The notes under the pieces: generated by a model
Told to the model about the DNA's origin: nothing
Database searches by the model: none
What the model saw: the letters and a program-made list of their open reading frames with translations, nothing else
Program-made: the position numbers and the translations under genes
Shown here: positions 26,979 through 35,256 of the stretch, piece by piece
Layout: every line of letters begins with the position of its first letter
Numbering within the stretch: position 1 is the stretch's first letter
Assembly (NCBI RefSeq): GCF_003991425.1
Contig: NZ_CP034346.1
Location: 4,377,501 to 4,441,500, forward strand
DNA: 64,000 bases
Source: Paenibacillus lutimineralis
GTDB taxonomy: Bacteria > Bacillota > Bacilli > Paenibacillales > Paenibacillaceae
Direction: 5' to 3'

Positions 26979-27929
26979 TCAGTCATTGCTCGAATATTTC
27001 CGTACCAGCTGCTCCGCCTTCGCACGGATCTCTTCCTGAAGCCGTACAGGCTCCAGCACTTCAGCATCAAGCCCGATATAGTAGAAAAAATCCACCGCCC
27101 AGCTCCATTCCGATGCCGGGCAATCAAAGGCAACCTCCCACTCTTCATCTTCAGTCTGCTTGACCAGATGCCCCATATGAGGATCTTGCTCTGCCAACAG
27201 CGCCCCGCGATAAGTGAGCTTCGCATATATATGTACGGACTGCTCAAACACTGTCGCCTCCTTAGACGAACTGAGTGAACCAAGCTCATGTTCCACCTCA
27301 GACTCTGGCATGCTGGAAGCCTCCACTTCTACGAAACGGTCGACCCGAAATGTACGCACTTCCCCATGATGGGAAGAGTACGCTTCACAGTACCAGAACC
27401 CATAGGCTGCATACACTCTCAGCGGACGGATATTTAATTGTCGGCTGTGATTCTGCGAACGATACAACGTTAATAACCACTGCCCATTCGCCGCATACTT
27501 CATCAACTCGCTTAAATATGGTGTTTTATAACGACGATCCGGCACCTCCATTTCTACATGTCCCAGTAAAGGAGTAATTTGACCTAAAGTATGCTCCGGT
27601 AATACGGAACAGATCTTGTCCCTCACTGTCCATCTAGCTTGTTGAAACGGACTGTCGCTGTACTTCATCATCCCGTCCAAAGCAAGCAGCAGTACCAGCG
27701 CTTCCTCCGTATCCAACTGCAGCGGGGGCAGTCTGTACCCTTCCATCAAGCGGTATCCACCGCCAGGACCGCTTACCGCGTAGATCGGAACACCGATCTC
27801 AGACAGCGCCTGCACATCGCGCAGAATCGTCCGCTTCGACACCTCCAGCTTATCGGCAAGTGATTGCGCCGTTTCCGTCTGATGCTGAAGCGCCAACACA
27901 ATGGCCATCATTCGATCCATCCGTTTCAT
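26979..27929 (-). CDS. YafY-like transcriptional regulator (HTH plus WYL domain)
   Basis: A 316-residue regulator from ATG 27929. Residues 1-60 form an HTH_11 (TAQSLADKLEVSKRTILRDVQAL) and residues about 140-215 a WYL ligand-sensing domain (LTLYRSQNHSRQLNIRPL, YGFWYCEAYSSHHGEVRTF), followed by the C-terminal WCX extension. ATG 27929 is preceded by AGGAT; an in-frame ATG at 27953 or GTG-type starts up to 27995 would extend the N-terminus. WYL proteins respond to nucleotides or nucleic-acid ligands. It probably controls itself and the downstream toroid gene. Confidence 0.88.
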   Translation of the reverse strand: MKRMDRMMAIVLALQHQTETAQSLADKLEVSKRTILRDVQALSEIGVPIYAVSGPGGGYRLMEGYRLPPLQLDTEEALVLLLALDGMMKYSDSPFQQARWTVRDKICSVLPEHTLGQITPLLGHVEMEVPDRRYKTPYLSELMKYAANGQWLLTLYRSQNHSRQLNIRPLRVYAAYGFWYCEAYSSHHGEVRTFRVDRFVEVEASSMPESEVEHELGSLSSSKEATVFEQSVHIYAKLTYRGALLAEQDPHMGHLVKQTEDEEWEVAFDCPASEWSWAVDFFYYIGLDAEVLEPVRLQEEIRAKAEQLVRKYSSND

Positions 27930-28173
27930 TGCTGATCCTGTCCCCCGTTCCATCCCAAATATATCAAACCATTGGTGACAACTGTTTGTCGCCAATTTTA
28001 AAGGTCACTATATGTAATAAAAAAACATTTATCCGATGCATTATTCTATACCGATCTAACAATTATTTTGCCCGATCTTGCTGACATTCCCGATATTGGA
28101 CTTTCCCCAGTAATTCCTAGTAATTCAACTCGCTCAGCTATTTTCCTGCTCCCCTCAGCACCCCGTCATTCTC

Positions 28174-28354
28174 TAACGAAACGTGGTAACGCTATTTGAT
28201 CTAATAAGAGCTGCTGAAAATTGTAACGAAACTGTGTATCGCTATTTGAGCAAAAAACGACCAAAAGCCTGTTTTTAGAGTAAATAACGTTCTGTAGTTT
28301 CGTTAGACTTGAAATGCCCGTGATTTTAAATCAATAACGATCCGTAGTTTCGTA
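28174..28354. repeat. Quartet repeat element, copy C
   Basis: Units start at 28174, 28224, 28285 and 28335, giving spacings of 50, 61 and 50 bp. Forward units read TAACGA-N9-(A/T)CGCTA; reverse units read TAACGT/TAACGA-N9-TCGTTA, the last missing one T. The element lies in the gap between the WYL gene and the cold-shock gene, beyond the cold-shock terminator. The remainder of the gap 27996-28514 holds no ORF. Confidence 0.88.
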
Positions 28355-28426
28355 GAGCAAAACAGGCACAACTTGCTGCTGCTAGGGGCCGGGCTAATGA
28401 CAGCATCTTCACTAGGCTTCAAACGC

Positions 28427-28456
28427 AAAAAAACACAGCCCTAGTTAGAGCTGTGT
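28427..28456 (-). terminator. Terminator of the cold-shock gene
   Basis: On the minus strand ACACAGCTC...GGGCTGTGT followed by seven T, about 60 bases after the stop. Confidence 0.85.
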
Positions 28457-28514
28457 CTTTCATTATCGCGCTTGGAACCAAACTTTATAAGTGATCCGTT
28501 AAACGGAATAGATC

Positions 28515-28712
28515 TTATAATTTGATTACGTTAGCAGCTTGAGGCCCACGGTTGCCCTCAGTGATTTCGAACTCAACGGCTTGACCTTCGTCCAAAGTTT
28601 TGAATCCGTCGCCTTGGATTGCAGAGAAATGTACGAATACGTCTTCGCCGCCTTCAACTGAAATAAAGCCATAGCCTTTCTCTGCGTTAAACCATTTAAC
28701 TGTACCTTTCAA
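28515..28712 (-). CDS. Cold-shock protein, CspA family
   Basis: A 65-residue single-stranded nucleic-acid chaperone. RNP1 (KGYGFISV, residues 12-19) and RNP2 (VFVHF, residues 25-29) are intact. It melts mRNA structure and acts in translation and transcription antitermination, in cold and in normal growth. The start is TTG 28712 with AGGAGG eight bases upstream; no ATG or GTG is available in frame at the expected place, and the protein then begins MKGTVKWFN as in all relatives. It has its own promoter and terminator, so it is monocistronic with a leader of about 40 bases. Confidence 0.97.
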   Translation of the reverse strand: MKGTVKWFNAEKGYGFISVEGGEDVFVHFSAIQGDGFKTLDEGQAVEFEITEGNRGPQAANVIKL

Positions 28713-28758
28713 ATGAACAACCTCCTAAAAATAATCGCCATCGTTGACGAATAACCAT

Positions 28759-28787
28759 ATTATACTCTATGCCCATGAACATTGCAA
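28759..28787 (-). promoter_or_regulatory. SigA-type promoter of the cold-shock gene
   Basis: On the minus strand: -35 TTGCAA, 17-base spacer, -10 TATAAT (28759-28764). The predicted start gives a leader of about 40 bases before the TTG start. Confidence 0.8.
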
Positions 28788-28954
28788 CGTGTCATTTTAT
28801 TAAAAAATCTTTTATTCCCATTCGGCCAAGCCCCTTTTTTATTTGCTTTCCTTCATATAGTGCGTTATCATTTTCATAAAAATGTTCCAATTCAAGATGA
28901 TTAAAATTAGAAGTAATTTATCGTCTCAATTGATGTACAGATTGGAGAGTCATA

Positions 28955-29188
28955 ATGATAAAAAAACATCAAATATACAAACACGACAACTGGAATATGA
29001 TGACTGTGGAGGTGCAAGGTAAGTATATTGTTCTGCGTGAAATCTCGGACCAATGGGGCGAGGAAACACATACATTTCTTAGCCGTCCCGCCCTCATGAA
29101 ATGGGCCAATGATCGGTTCCCGAAGGAAGAATTCGTAGGTCGGGAAGAGGAATGGAAAGAAATTATGGACGCCTTCAAGCTCGTCTAG
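28955..29188 (+). CDS. Hypothetical small protein, 77 residues
   Basis: A charged soluble protein beginning MIKKHQIYKHDNWNMM, rich in Glu, Trp and Lys; its middle has a short beta-strand pattern (MTVEVQGKYIVLREI) and the C-terminal half is helical. TTGGAGAG lies ahead of ATG 28955. It is not preceded by another gene on the same strand, and a two-helix membrane protein follows 91 bases later. A GC-rich inverted repeat (AATCGCGGCC/GGCTGCGATT, about 29221-29250) sits between them. I recognise no family. Confidence 0.6.
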   Translation: MIKKHQIYKHDNWNMMTVEVQGKYIVLREISDQWGEETHTFLSRPALMKWANDRFPKEEFVGREEEWKEIMDAFKLV

Positions 29189-29279
29189 AAGGCCTGTCCG
29201 GAGGTCCTTTAACTTGATTGCAATCGCGGCCCCCAACTGGCGGCTGCGATTCTAAAATATGTAGAAAGTGAGTATTTTC

Positions 29280-29453
29280 ATGGAGAGCAATTACGTTATC
29301 TTCATTATTTGCGCATTCTGTCTAGGGCTTGTAGTGATTTTAAACAAGAACTCCATCTCGCCCAAACTGAAACGCGGACTTGCCATCACCTCTATATTCA
29401 TGATTGTGGCTGCCTTTGTTTTAATCGTTTATAGTTTTTGGAATTTAAGTTGA
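29280..29453 (+). CDS. Hypothetical two-helix membrane protein, 57 residues
   Basis: Two hydrophobic segments (residues about 5-22 and 34-54) flank a basic loop (SPKLKRGL), so both ends likely face outside with a cytoplasmic loop by the positive-inside rule. ATG 29280 has AAAGTGAG seven bases upstream; a GTG at 29268 lies inside that site and is less likely. No family was recognised. Function unknown. Confidence 0.55.
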   Translation: MESNYVIFIICAFCLGLVVILNKNSISPKLKRGLAITSIFMIVAAFVLIVYSFWNLS

Positions 29454-29533
29454 TTCAAAGTTCTGGAGGATAGCTGCCAGCAAATAGAACTCATCAATTG
29501 AGGATATACTAACTCCTATATATTAACAGTGTA

Positions 29534-29574
29534 TGTTCAAAAAGTCCGATTTTCAGCACCCTTTTGAACTACCT
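29534..29574. repeat. Short internally deleted copy of the GTTCAAAAAG element
   Basis: About 41 bp: the right end of the long elements (GTTCAAAAAG and TTTTCAGCA) joined directly to the left end (CTTTTGAACTACCTCTA). It ends just before the AGGAGG that precedes the TTG of the long pepF reading frame. Confidence 0.75.
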
Positions 29575-29726
29575 CTAAATAGGAGGGCATTTCCATCTTG
29601 AACCAACATTCCATACTTCCTCTCTTGCTATCCGGCTGCCTGCTGTTCTCCGGAATATTCGTCGACACCGCTTTTCAACAACCAGCATCTGCAACTTCAT
29701 TTCATCCAAAACAGAGGAGGATACCA

Positions 29727-31517
29727 ATGAGCACATTACCAAAACGATCCGCAGTTGAACAAAACAATACTTGGGAGCTTAAGGACCTATTCGCAAACCA
29801 ACAAGCCTGGGATGCATCCTACAATGAAGTAAAGGAATCGAAGAAGAAACCATCGGAATACGAGGGCAAATTGAACAGTCCGCAAAGCATCAAAGAAGTG
29901 TTTGTGCTCGAGGACGACATCTCTCTTAAGCTTGAGCGTCTGTACGTATATGCTCATCTGCATCATGATGAAGACACAACCAACCCTACATATCAGGCAC
30001 TGCTACAAAAAGCCAAGAAATTGAGCGTTGAGGTGAGTGAGGCATTATCCTTCATCACCCCTGAGATTCTGTCCCTTCCTGAGAAGGAACTTGATGCACT
30101 GATTGATAGCCCAGAGCTGGCCGACTATAAATTTACCTTGCAGGAGATCAAGCGTGAGAAAGCTCATGTTCTCAGCAAGACTGAAGAAGCACTACTCGCT
30201 CAGGTTGGCAATTTATCTCAAGCACCACAGAACATCTTCGGCATGATCAACAATGCTGATATGAAATTCCCGAACATCGAGGATGAGAACGGCAAGGAAG
30301 TTCCGCTCACCCATGGTAGCTATATCCAATATTTAGAGAACCCGAACCGCGATGTCCGCCGTCGCGCTTTCAAGGCTGTCTATGAAACCTATGCCAAGCA
30401 GAAGAATACGATTGCCGCTACCTTTAGCGCGAATGTGAACAAGAACATGTTCTATTCCCGCGTTCGCAAATATCCTTCCGTGCTGGAAATGTATCTGAGT
30501 GGGGACAACATTCCAAAAGAAGTCTACACCAATCTCATCGACACAATCCATGAGAGCCTGCCACTTCTGCAGCGCTATATGAACCTTCGCAAGAAACTGC
30601 TCGGTTTGAACGAACTGCATATGTACGATTTGTTCGCTCCATTAGTTGAGGAATATAAATGGGATATCACATACGATGAAGCTAAGCAGACCATACTTGA
30701 AGGATTGAAACCGCTTGGTGAGGAATATCTTCAGGTACTGCGCCAAGGCTTCCAGAATCGCTGGATCGACGTATATGAGAACGAAGGTAAGCGGACCGGA
30801 GCATACAGCTGGGGCGCCTACGGCACACATCCATATGTTCTACTTAACCATAAGGACAACCTGAACAGTATGTTCACTCTGGCGCATGAGATGGGTCATG
30901 CCCTACACTCCTATTTCTCGGATGAAGCTTTGAAATATCGGGATGCTCAGTACACCATCTTCCTGGCCGAAGTGGCATCAACGACAAACGAGGCACTGCT
31001 GATGGACTATCTGCTTAAGAAGTCCACCGATCCGAAGCAGAAGCTCTATCTGTTGACCTACTATGCGGATCAGTTCCGTACAACGATCTTCCGTCAGACG
31101 ATGTTCGCCGAGTTCGAGAAGATCGTGCATGAGCGAGCTGAGGCTGGTGAGGCACTGACACCGCAAGAGTTGTCGTCCATCTACTACGATCTCAATGTGA
31201 AATATCATGGCAACGAAATGAACGTCGACCAGGATATTGAGATGGAGTGGGCACGGATTCCGCATTTCTACAATAGTTTCTATGTGTACAAATATGCGAC
31301 CGGCTTCTCCGCAGCTACTAGCTTCTCCAAGAAGATTCTTGATGAAGGCAAGCCAGCAGTAGATCGTTATCTGGGCTTCCTGAAGAGCGGAGGCAGTGAT
31401 TTCTCCATTAACATTCTGAGCAGAGCCGGGGTCGATATGTCGTCTCCTCAGCCAATCCGCGAAGCGATGAGCGTGTTCGAGGATGTTATCAAACAAATGG
31501 AAGAGCTGACGAAATAA
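29727..31517 (+). CDS. pepF: Oligoendopeptidase F (M3B metallopeptidase)
   Basis: A 596-residue zinc endopeptidase that cuts short peptides of about 7-17 residues in the cytoplasm. The zinc motif HEMGHALHSYF lies near residue 390 and a downstream Glu (EVAS) completes the site; the N-terminal helical domain (KRSAVEQNNTWELKDLF) is typical. ATG 29727 has GAGGAGG six bases upstream and is the likely main start. The frame is open back to a TTG at 29598, itself behind AGGAGG (11 bases). That would add 43 residues resembling a lipoprotein signal (LPLLLSGC) or a signal peptide ending in ASA. See findings. Confidence 0.95.
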   Translation: MSTLPKRSAVEQNNTWELKDLFANQQAWDASYNEVKESKKKPSEYEGKLNSPQSIKEVFVLEDDISLKLERLYVYAHLHHDEDTTNPTYQALLQKAKKLSVEVSEALSFITPEILSLPEKELDALIDSPELADYKFTLQEIKREKAHVLSKTEEALLAQVGNLSQAPQNIFGMINNADMKFPNIEDENGKEVPLTHGSYIQYLENPNRDVRRRAFKAVYETYAKQKNTIAATFSANVNKNMFYSRVRKYPSVLEMYLSGDNIPKEVYTNLIDTIHESLPLLQRYMNLRKKLLGLNELHMYDLFAPLVEEYKWDITYDEAKQTILEGLKPLGEEYLQVLRQGFQNRWIDVYENEGKRTGAYSWGAYGTHPYVLLNHKDNLNSMFTLAHEMGHALHSYFSDEALKYRDAQYTIFLAEVASTTNEALLMDYLLKKSTDPKQKLYLLTYYADQFRTTIFRQTMFAEFEKIVHERAEAGEALTPQELSSIYYDLNVKYHGNEMNVDQDIEMEWARIPHFYNSFYVYKYATGFSAATSFSKKILDEGKPAVDRYLGFLKSGGSDFSINILSRAGVDMSSPQPIREAMSVFEDVIKQMEELTK

Positions 31518-31555
31518 TCGTCAGATTATTTCCTCTTCACATCAGCGTTATTAAA

Positions 31556-31590
31556 AAAATCCCTTGCCCCTTGTGGGAGAGGGATTTTAT
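31556..31590 (+). terminator. Terminator of pepF
   Basis: AAATCCCT paired with AGGGATTT, with an inner CCC/GGG, followed by TTAT; 38 bases after the stop and just before the next gene's ribosome site. Confidence 0.7.
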
Positions 31591-31618
31591 ACTGTCAATA
31601 AGAAGGAGGTGTTACCTC

Positions 31619-31942
31619 ATGAAAATCCAATGGTCTCTTATTCTCGCTCTTGTATTTGCGCTAATTACTGCGGTCTTTGCTGTAATTAATGTAGATACGG
31701 TCGAAGTGAACCTACTGTTTGGAACGGTCGGCCTACCGAAGATTCTGCTCATTCTCGGATGTACTCTACTCGGCGGTATTATTGTCGGTTCCTTCGGTAT
31801 TTTCCGCGGCTACCGCCTGCAGAAGCAAGTCAAAACTCTGAATGCCCAGCTTGTACATATCCAGGAAGCTACAGGCTATGTTTTTCCGGAAACGAAGCCG
31901 GAAGAATTGCCTGCTGAAGAACAGCCTACAACTAACAGCTAA
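31619..31942 (+). CDS. LapA-family membrane protein (DUF1049)
   Basis: A 107-residue protein with two transmembrane helices (about residues 5-25 and 43-63) and a C-terminal cytoplasmic coiled coil (YRLQKQVKTLNAQLVHIQEA) followed by an acidic Pro/Glu tail. This architecture is that of LapA/YciS-like proteins, which in Gram-negatives assist LPS synthesis; in Firmicutes the role is unknown. ATG 31619 has AAGGAGGTG upstream; the longer frame from 31571 is not expected to be used. Confidence 0.82.
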   Translation: MKIQWSLILALVFALITAVFAVINVDTVEVNLLFGTVGLPKILLILGCTLLGGIIVGSFGIFRGYRLQKQVKTLNAQLVHIQEATGYVFPETKPEELPAEEQPTTNS

Positions 31943-32044
31943 TCTGGTCGTTTCGCTCATCTAGAGGAACAATCCACAAGAAGACTTGCGAACTGCACAA
32001 TTTCAACCTGACAGCACTTGATTTAACGATGGAGGATTATAACT

Positions 32045-33082
32045 ATGAACATAGAGCCCAATGAAGCTTATATTTTGGATCTCTTAAAAAGATTGCTAGA
32101 TACACCAAGCCCAACCGGCTATACGCATGAAGCCATCGAACTTCTTCGCGCTGAAGCCGAATCGTTGGGCATCCCGTTCTCCCTGAATGAGAAAGGCGGC
32201 GCCCTGCTCACCTTGAAGGGCAGCGATTCATCCCGTCGCATCGCGCTGAGCGCGCATATTGACACGCTTGGGGCAATGGTCCGCTCCATCACCTCGAATG
32301 GAACGCTGAAGCTGACCTCGGTCGGCGGTTTTTTGATGAACAGTATCGAGAACGAATATTGTGTTATCCATACTCGCGATGGCAAGAAATATACCGGAAC
32401 AATTCTATCCCAGCACCCATCCGTACACGTCTACGATGATGCTCGTACCTTTAAACGGGAAGAATCGAACATGGAAGTACGCATCGATGAACTGGTGGAG
32501 AATAAAGAGGATGTTCTGAAGCTCGGCATTTCCGTGGGCGACTTCATCTCTTTCGACTCCCGGGCTGTCATTACGCCAAGCGGTTATGTGAAATCCCGTC
32601 ATCTCGATGACAAAGCCAGCGTTGCTGCCCTATTCGGACTGATCGAATCGAGTAAGCGCGAAGGCTGGACACCGAAGCATGATCTAGTATTCCTCTTCTC
32701 CAATTATGAAGAGGTGGGTCACGGAGCATCCTGGCTGCCAGAAGGCGTCAACGAGATGGTCGCTGTTGATATGGGTGCGATGGGCGATGACCTCAGCTGT
32801 AAAGAGACTGATGTGTCGATCTGCGCCAAGGATTCCAGCGGCCCTTACGATTACGATATGACTGGTCGACTAATTGAGTTAGCCAAGAAACTTGAAATTC
32901 CATACGCGGTCGATATTTATCCGCATTACGGCTCAGACGCTTCCGCCGCCCTACGCGCCGGTAACAACATTCGCGCCGCTCTGATCGGCCCAGGCGTTCA
33001 CGCTTCACATGCTATGGAACGGACGCATAAACAAGCGGTTATTAATACCGCAAGGCTGCTCGTCGCATACGTTACACAGTAA
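32045..33082 (+). CDS. M42-family metallo-aminopeptidase
   Basis: A 345-residue aminopeptidase of the TET/glutamyl-aminopeptidase group, which forms dodecameric cages and trims peptides in the cytoplasm. Metal ligands and catalytic groups are visible: SAHIDTLGAM (His near 77), DDKAS, EEVGHG (Glu pair near 225), VDMGAMG and the C-terminal GVHASH. It may continue the work of PepF, which lies upstream, on peptide turnover. GGAGG precedes the ATG by nine bases. A strong terminator follows. Confidence 0.92.
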   Translation: MNIEPNEAYILDLLKRLLDTPSPTGYTHEAIELLRAEAESLGIPFSLNEKGGALLTLKGSDSSRRIALSAHIDTLGAMVRSITSNGTLKLTSVGGFLMNSIENEYCVIHTRDGKKYTGTILSQHPSVHVYDDARTFKREESNMEVRIDELVENKEDVLKLGISVGDFISFDSRAVITPSGYVKSRHLDDKASVAALFGLIESSKREGWTPKHDLVFLFSNYEEVGHGASWLPEGVNEMVAVDMGAMGDDLSCKETDVSICAKDSSGPYDYDMTGRLIELAKKLEIPYAVDIYPHYGSDASAALRAGNNIRAALIGPGVHASHAMERTHKQAVINTARLLVAYVTQ

Positions 33083-33108
33083 GAGCGATCTCGCCTCTAT
33101 AAATAAAC

Positions 33109-33157
33109 TAAGACGCCTCTAACCCCAAGTGTTAATGGGATAGGGCGTCTTTTTTTT
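33109..33157 (+). terminator. Terminator of the M42 peptidase gene
   Basis: AAGACGCC and GGGCGTCTT arms followed by a T-run of at least eight. Confidence 0.9.
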
Positions 33158-33178
33158 AAAACCTGCAAAAATGCAGGC
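33158..33178 (-). terminator. Possible terminator of the ABC-F gene
   Basis: On the minus strand GCCTGCATTTTTGCAGGTTTT: perfect CCTGC/GCAGG arms and four T, 22 bases after the stop. Confidence 0.5.
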
Positions 33179-33199
33179 TCTCGCTAATAAAGTTAACAC

Positions 33200-35197
33200 C
33201 TATTGATTGCGCTGGCTCTCGATCTTCTCGGCAAGCTCGTTCAAGTAGGTCCAGCGCTCGATCAAATGCTCCAGCTCCGCTTCTGCCGTCTGCTGCTCCT
33301 GCATCAGTTCCTGCAACCTTGCTGCATCACTAGCCGCTTGCTCCATTTCCGCGCTAATCTTGGTCAGCCGCTCTTCTGTGGCTTCAATCTTCCCATCGAT
33401 CGCTTCATACTCGCGCTGTTCATTATAGCTGAACTTGAGCCGCTCAGTACGTGCAGCCCGACCATCGGTACCAGCAGCCTCATCCTGAGCAGCAGCTCCG
33501 TTATGGCTGCCGTTCCTGCTTACGTTTCCACCGTTGCCTTGAGTGCCTCCACCTGATCCACTGCGCTCAGAATCTGCTTCCTGGCTGCCACTAATATCGC
33601 CCCGCTGTACCCGCTCCTGATAATCGCTATAATCGCCAACGTGAACAGCTACCTTCCCGCCGCCTTCAAAAGCCATAATTTTATCCACGGTGCGGTCGAG
33701 GAAATAACGGTCATGAGATACCGTGAACACGGCACCTGGGAATTCATCGAGATAAGCTTCCAATACGGTCAAGGTCTGAATATCCAGATCATTGGTCGGT
33801 TCGTCCAACAGCAATACATTTGGAGCGCTCATCAGCACTCGCAGTAGATAGAGACGTCTTCTCTCTCCGCCGGACAACTTCTCGATCGGTGTCCATTGCA
33901 TCGCGCCAGTGAACAGGAAACGCTCCAGCATTTGACTGGCACTAATTCTCGAACCATCCGCCGTAGTTACAAGCTCTGCTTCCTCCTTAATATAATCAAG
34001 GACACGCATCTTACCGTCCATTTCCTGATGTTCTTGCGTGTAATAACCAAGCTTGACTGTCGTACCAAGCTCAATCTCACCTGCATCAGGCTGAATTCGC
34101 CCAGCAATCATGTTCAGCAGCGTCGATTTTCCGCTTCCGTTCAGACCGATAATTCCGACGCGATCTCCAGGCACCGCGGTATAATTCAAGCCGGAAATTA
34201 ACTGGCGCTCACCAAATGATTTGCTCAAATCGCTGATCTCTAGGATTTTGCGCCCCAGCCGGGTGGAAGCGACTGAAATATCTACCGAATCACTCTTATA
34301 ATCTGTTCCCTGTGATTGCAGCTTCTCAAAACGCTCAATTCTCGCCCGCTGCTTTGTGGAACGTGCCTTGGCCCCGCGCCGGATCCAGGCCAGCTCTGTT
34401 CGCAGCAGATTTTGCCGCTTCTGCTCCGACGCGGCTTCCCGCTCTTCCCGTTCGCTCTTCAGCTCTAGGAAACGGCTATAATTCGCTTCATAACGGAACA
34501 GACGTCCATGATCCAGCTCCAGCATGACATTGCAAACTCGATCAAGAAAATACCGGTCATGCGTAATCAGCAAAAGAGCACCGCGGCGCTTTTGCAGAAA
34601 TGATTCCAGCCAGCCGACCGTATCGTTATCGAGATGGTTGGTAGGCTCATCCATAATCAGTAGCTCCGATGGAATGATCAGTGCGGACGCTAAGGCTACC
34701 CGTTTTCGCTGGCCGCCGGACAGGCTGCCGATCTTTTGACTGAAATCGGTAATACCTAACTTGGATAGAACCGTCTTGGCCTCATTCTCCAGATTCCAGG
34801 CTGAGGTCCGATCCATCTCTTGCGTTAATCGGGTTACTCGTTCCACAAGCGCTTGGTCACCTGGGAGCATCTCCAGCAGCTCCATCGCCTCCATATATTC
34901 TGACACGACCTGAAGCTGTGGATCCTCCCCCTGAAATACCGCTCTAAGCACTGTTAGTTCAGCGTCAAACTCCGGATTCTGGGGCAAATAAGCGACACGG
35001 ACATCTCGATTGATAGCAACCTTGCCCACATCGGCCTGATCGAGACTAGCAATGACGCGAAGGAATGTTGACTTTCCTGTCCCATTCACCCCGATCACCC
35101 CGATTTTATCGTGCTCATCCATTCCGAAGGAAGCGTCTTGGAACAAGACCTTCTCGCCATAGGTTTTCGTCAAATGCTCTACTGTCATGATATTCAT
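33200..35197 (-). CDS. ABC-F family ATPase (YfmR/Uup-like)
   Basis: A 665-residue protein with two ABC ATPase domains and no membrane part. The first has GVNGTGKST, LSGGQRKRVALA and LLIMDEPTNHLD; the second has GLNGSGKST, LSGGERRRLYLL and LLLDEPTNDLD. ABC-F proteins act at the ribosomal E-site; the YfmR/Uup group helps resolve stalled elongation. The last 70 residues are a coiled coil (EYEAIDGKIEATEERLTKI) of the Uup type. Between them is an unusual Gly/Asn/Ser-rich linker of about 45 residues (GSGGGTQGNGGN). ATG 35197 with AGGGA upstream begins MNIMTVEHLTKTYGEK as in relatives. Confidence 0.93.
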   Translation of the reverse strand: MNIMTVEHLTKTYGEKVLFQDASFGMDEHDKIGVIGVNGTGKSTFLRVIASLDQADVGKVAINRDVRVAYLPQNPEFDAELTVLRAVFQGEDPQLQVVSEYMEAMELLEMLPGDQALVERVTRLTQEMDRTSAWNLENEAKTVLSKLGITDFSQKIGSLSGGQRKRVALASALIIPSELLIMDEPTNHLDNDTVGWLESFLQKRRGALLLITHDRYFLDRVCNVMLELDHGRLFRYEANYSRFLELKSEREEREAASEQKRQNLLRTELAWIRRGAKARSTKQRARIERFEKLQSQGTDYKSDSVDISVASTRLGRKILEISDLSKSFGERQLISGLNYTAVPGDRVGIIGLNGSGKSTLLNMIAGRIQPDAGEIELGTTVKLGYYTQEHQEMDGKMRVLDYIKEEAELVTTADGSRISASQMLERFLFTGAMQWTPIEKLSGGERRRLYLLRVLMSAPNVLLLDEPTNDLDIQTLTVLEAYLDEFPGAVFTVSHDRYFLDRTVDKIMAFEGGGKVAVHVGDYSDYQERVQRGDISGSQEADSERSGSGGGTQGNGGNVSRNGSHNGAAAQDEAAGTDGRAARTERLKFSYNEQREYEAIDGKIEATEERLTKISAEMEQAASDAARLQELMQEQQTAEAELEHLIERWTYLNELAEKIESQRNQ

Positions 35198-35256
35198 AGT
35201 TATTTCCCTACTTTTCTGTTCAATTAATACGATATTAATAAAAGGCAATGGTCCAG

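Noticed and set aside
28713..28954. Cold-shock leader as a long thermosensor RNA
   Set aside because: The -10 box lies only about 45 bases from the start codon, so the leader is short and leaves no room for a long cspA-like structure.
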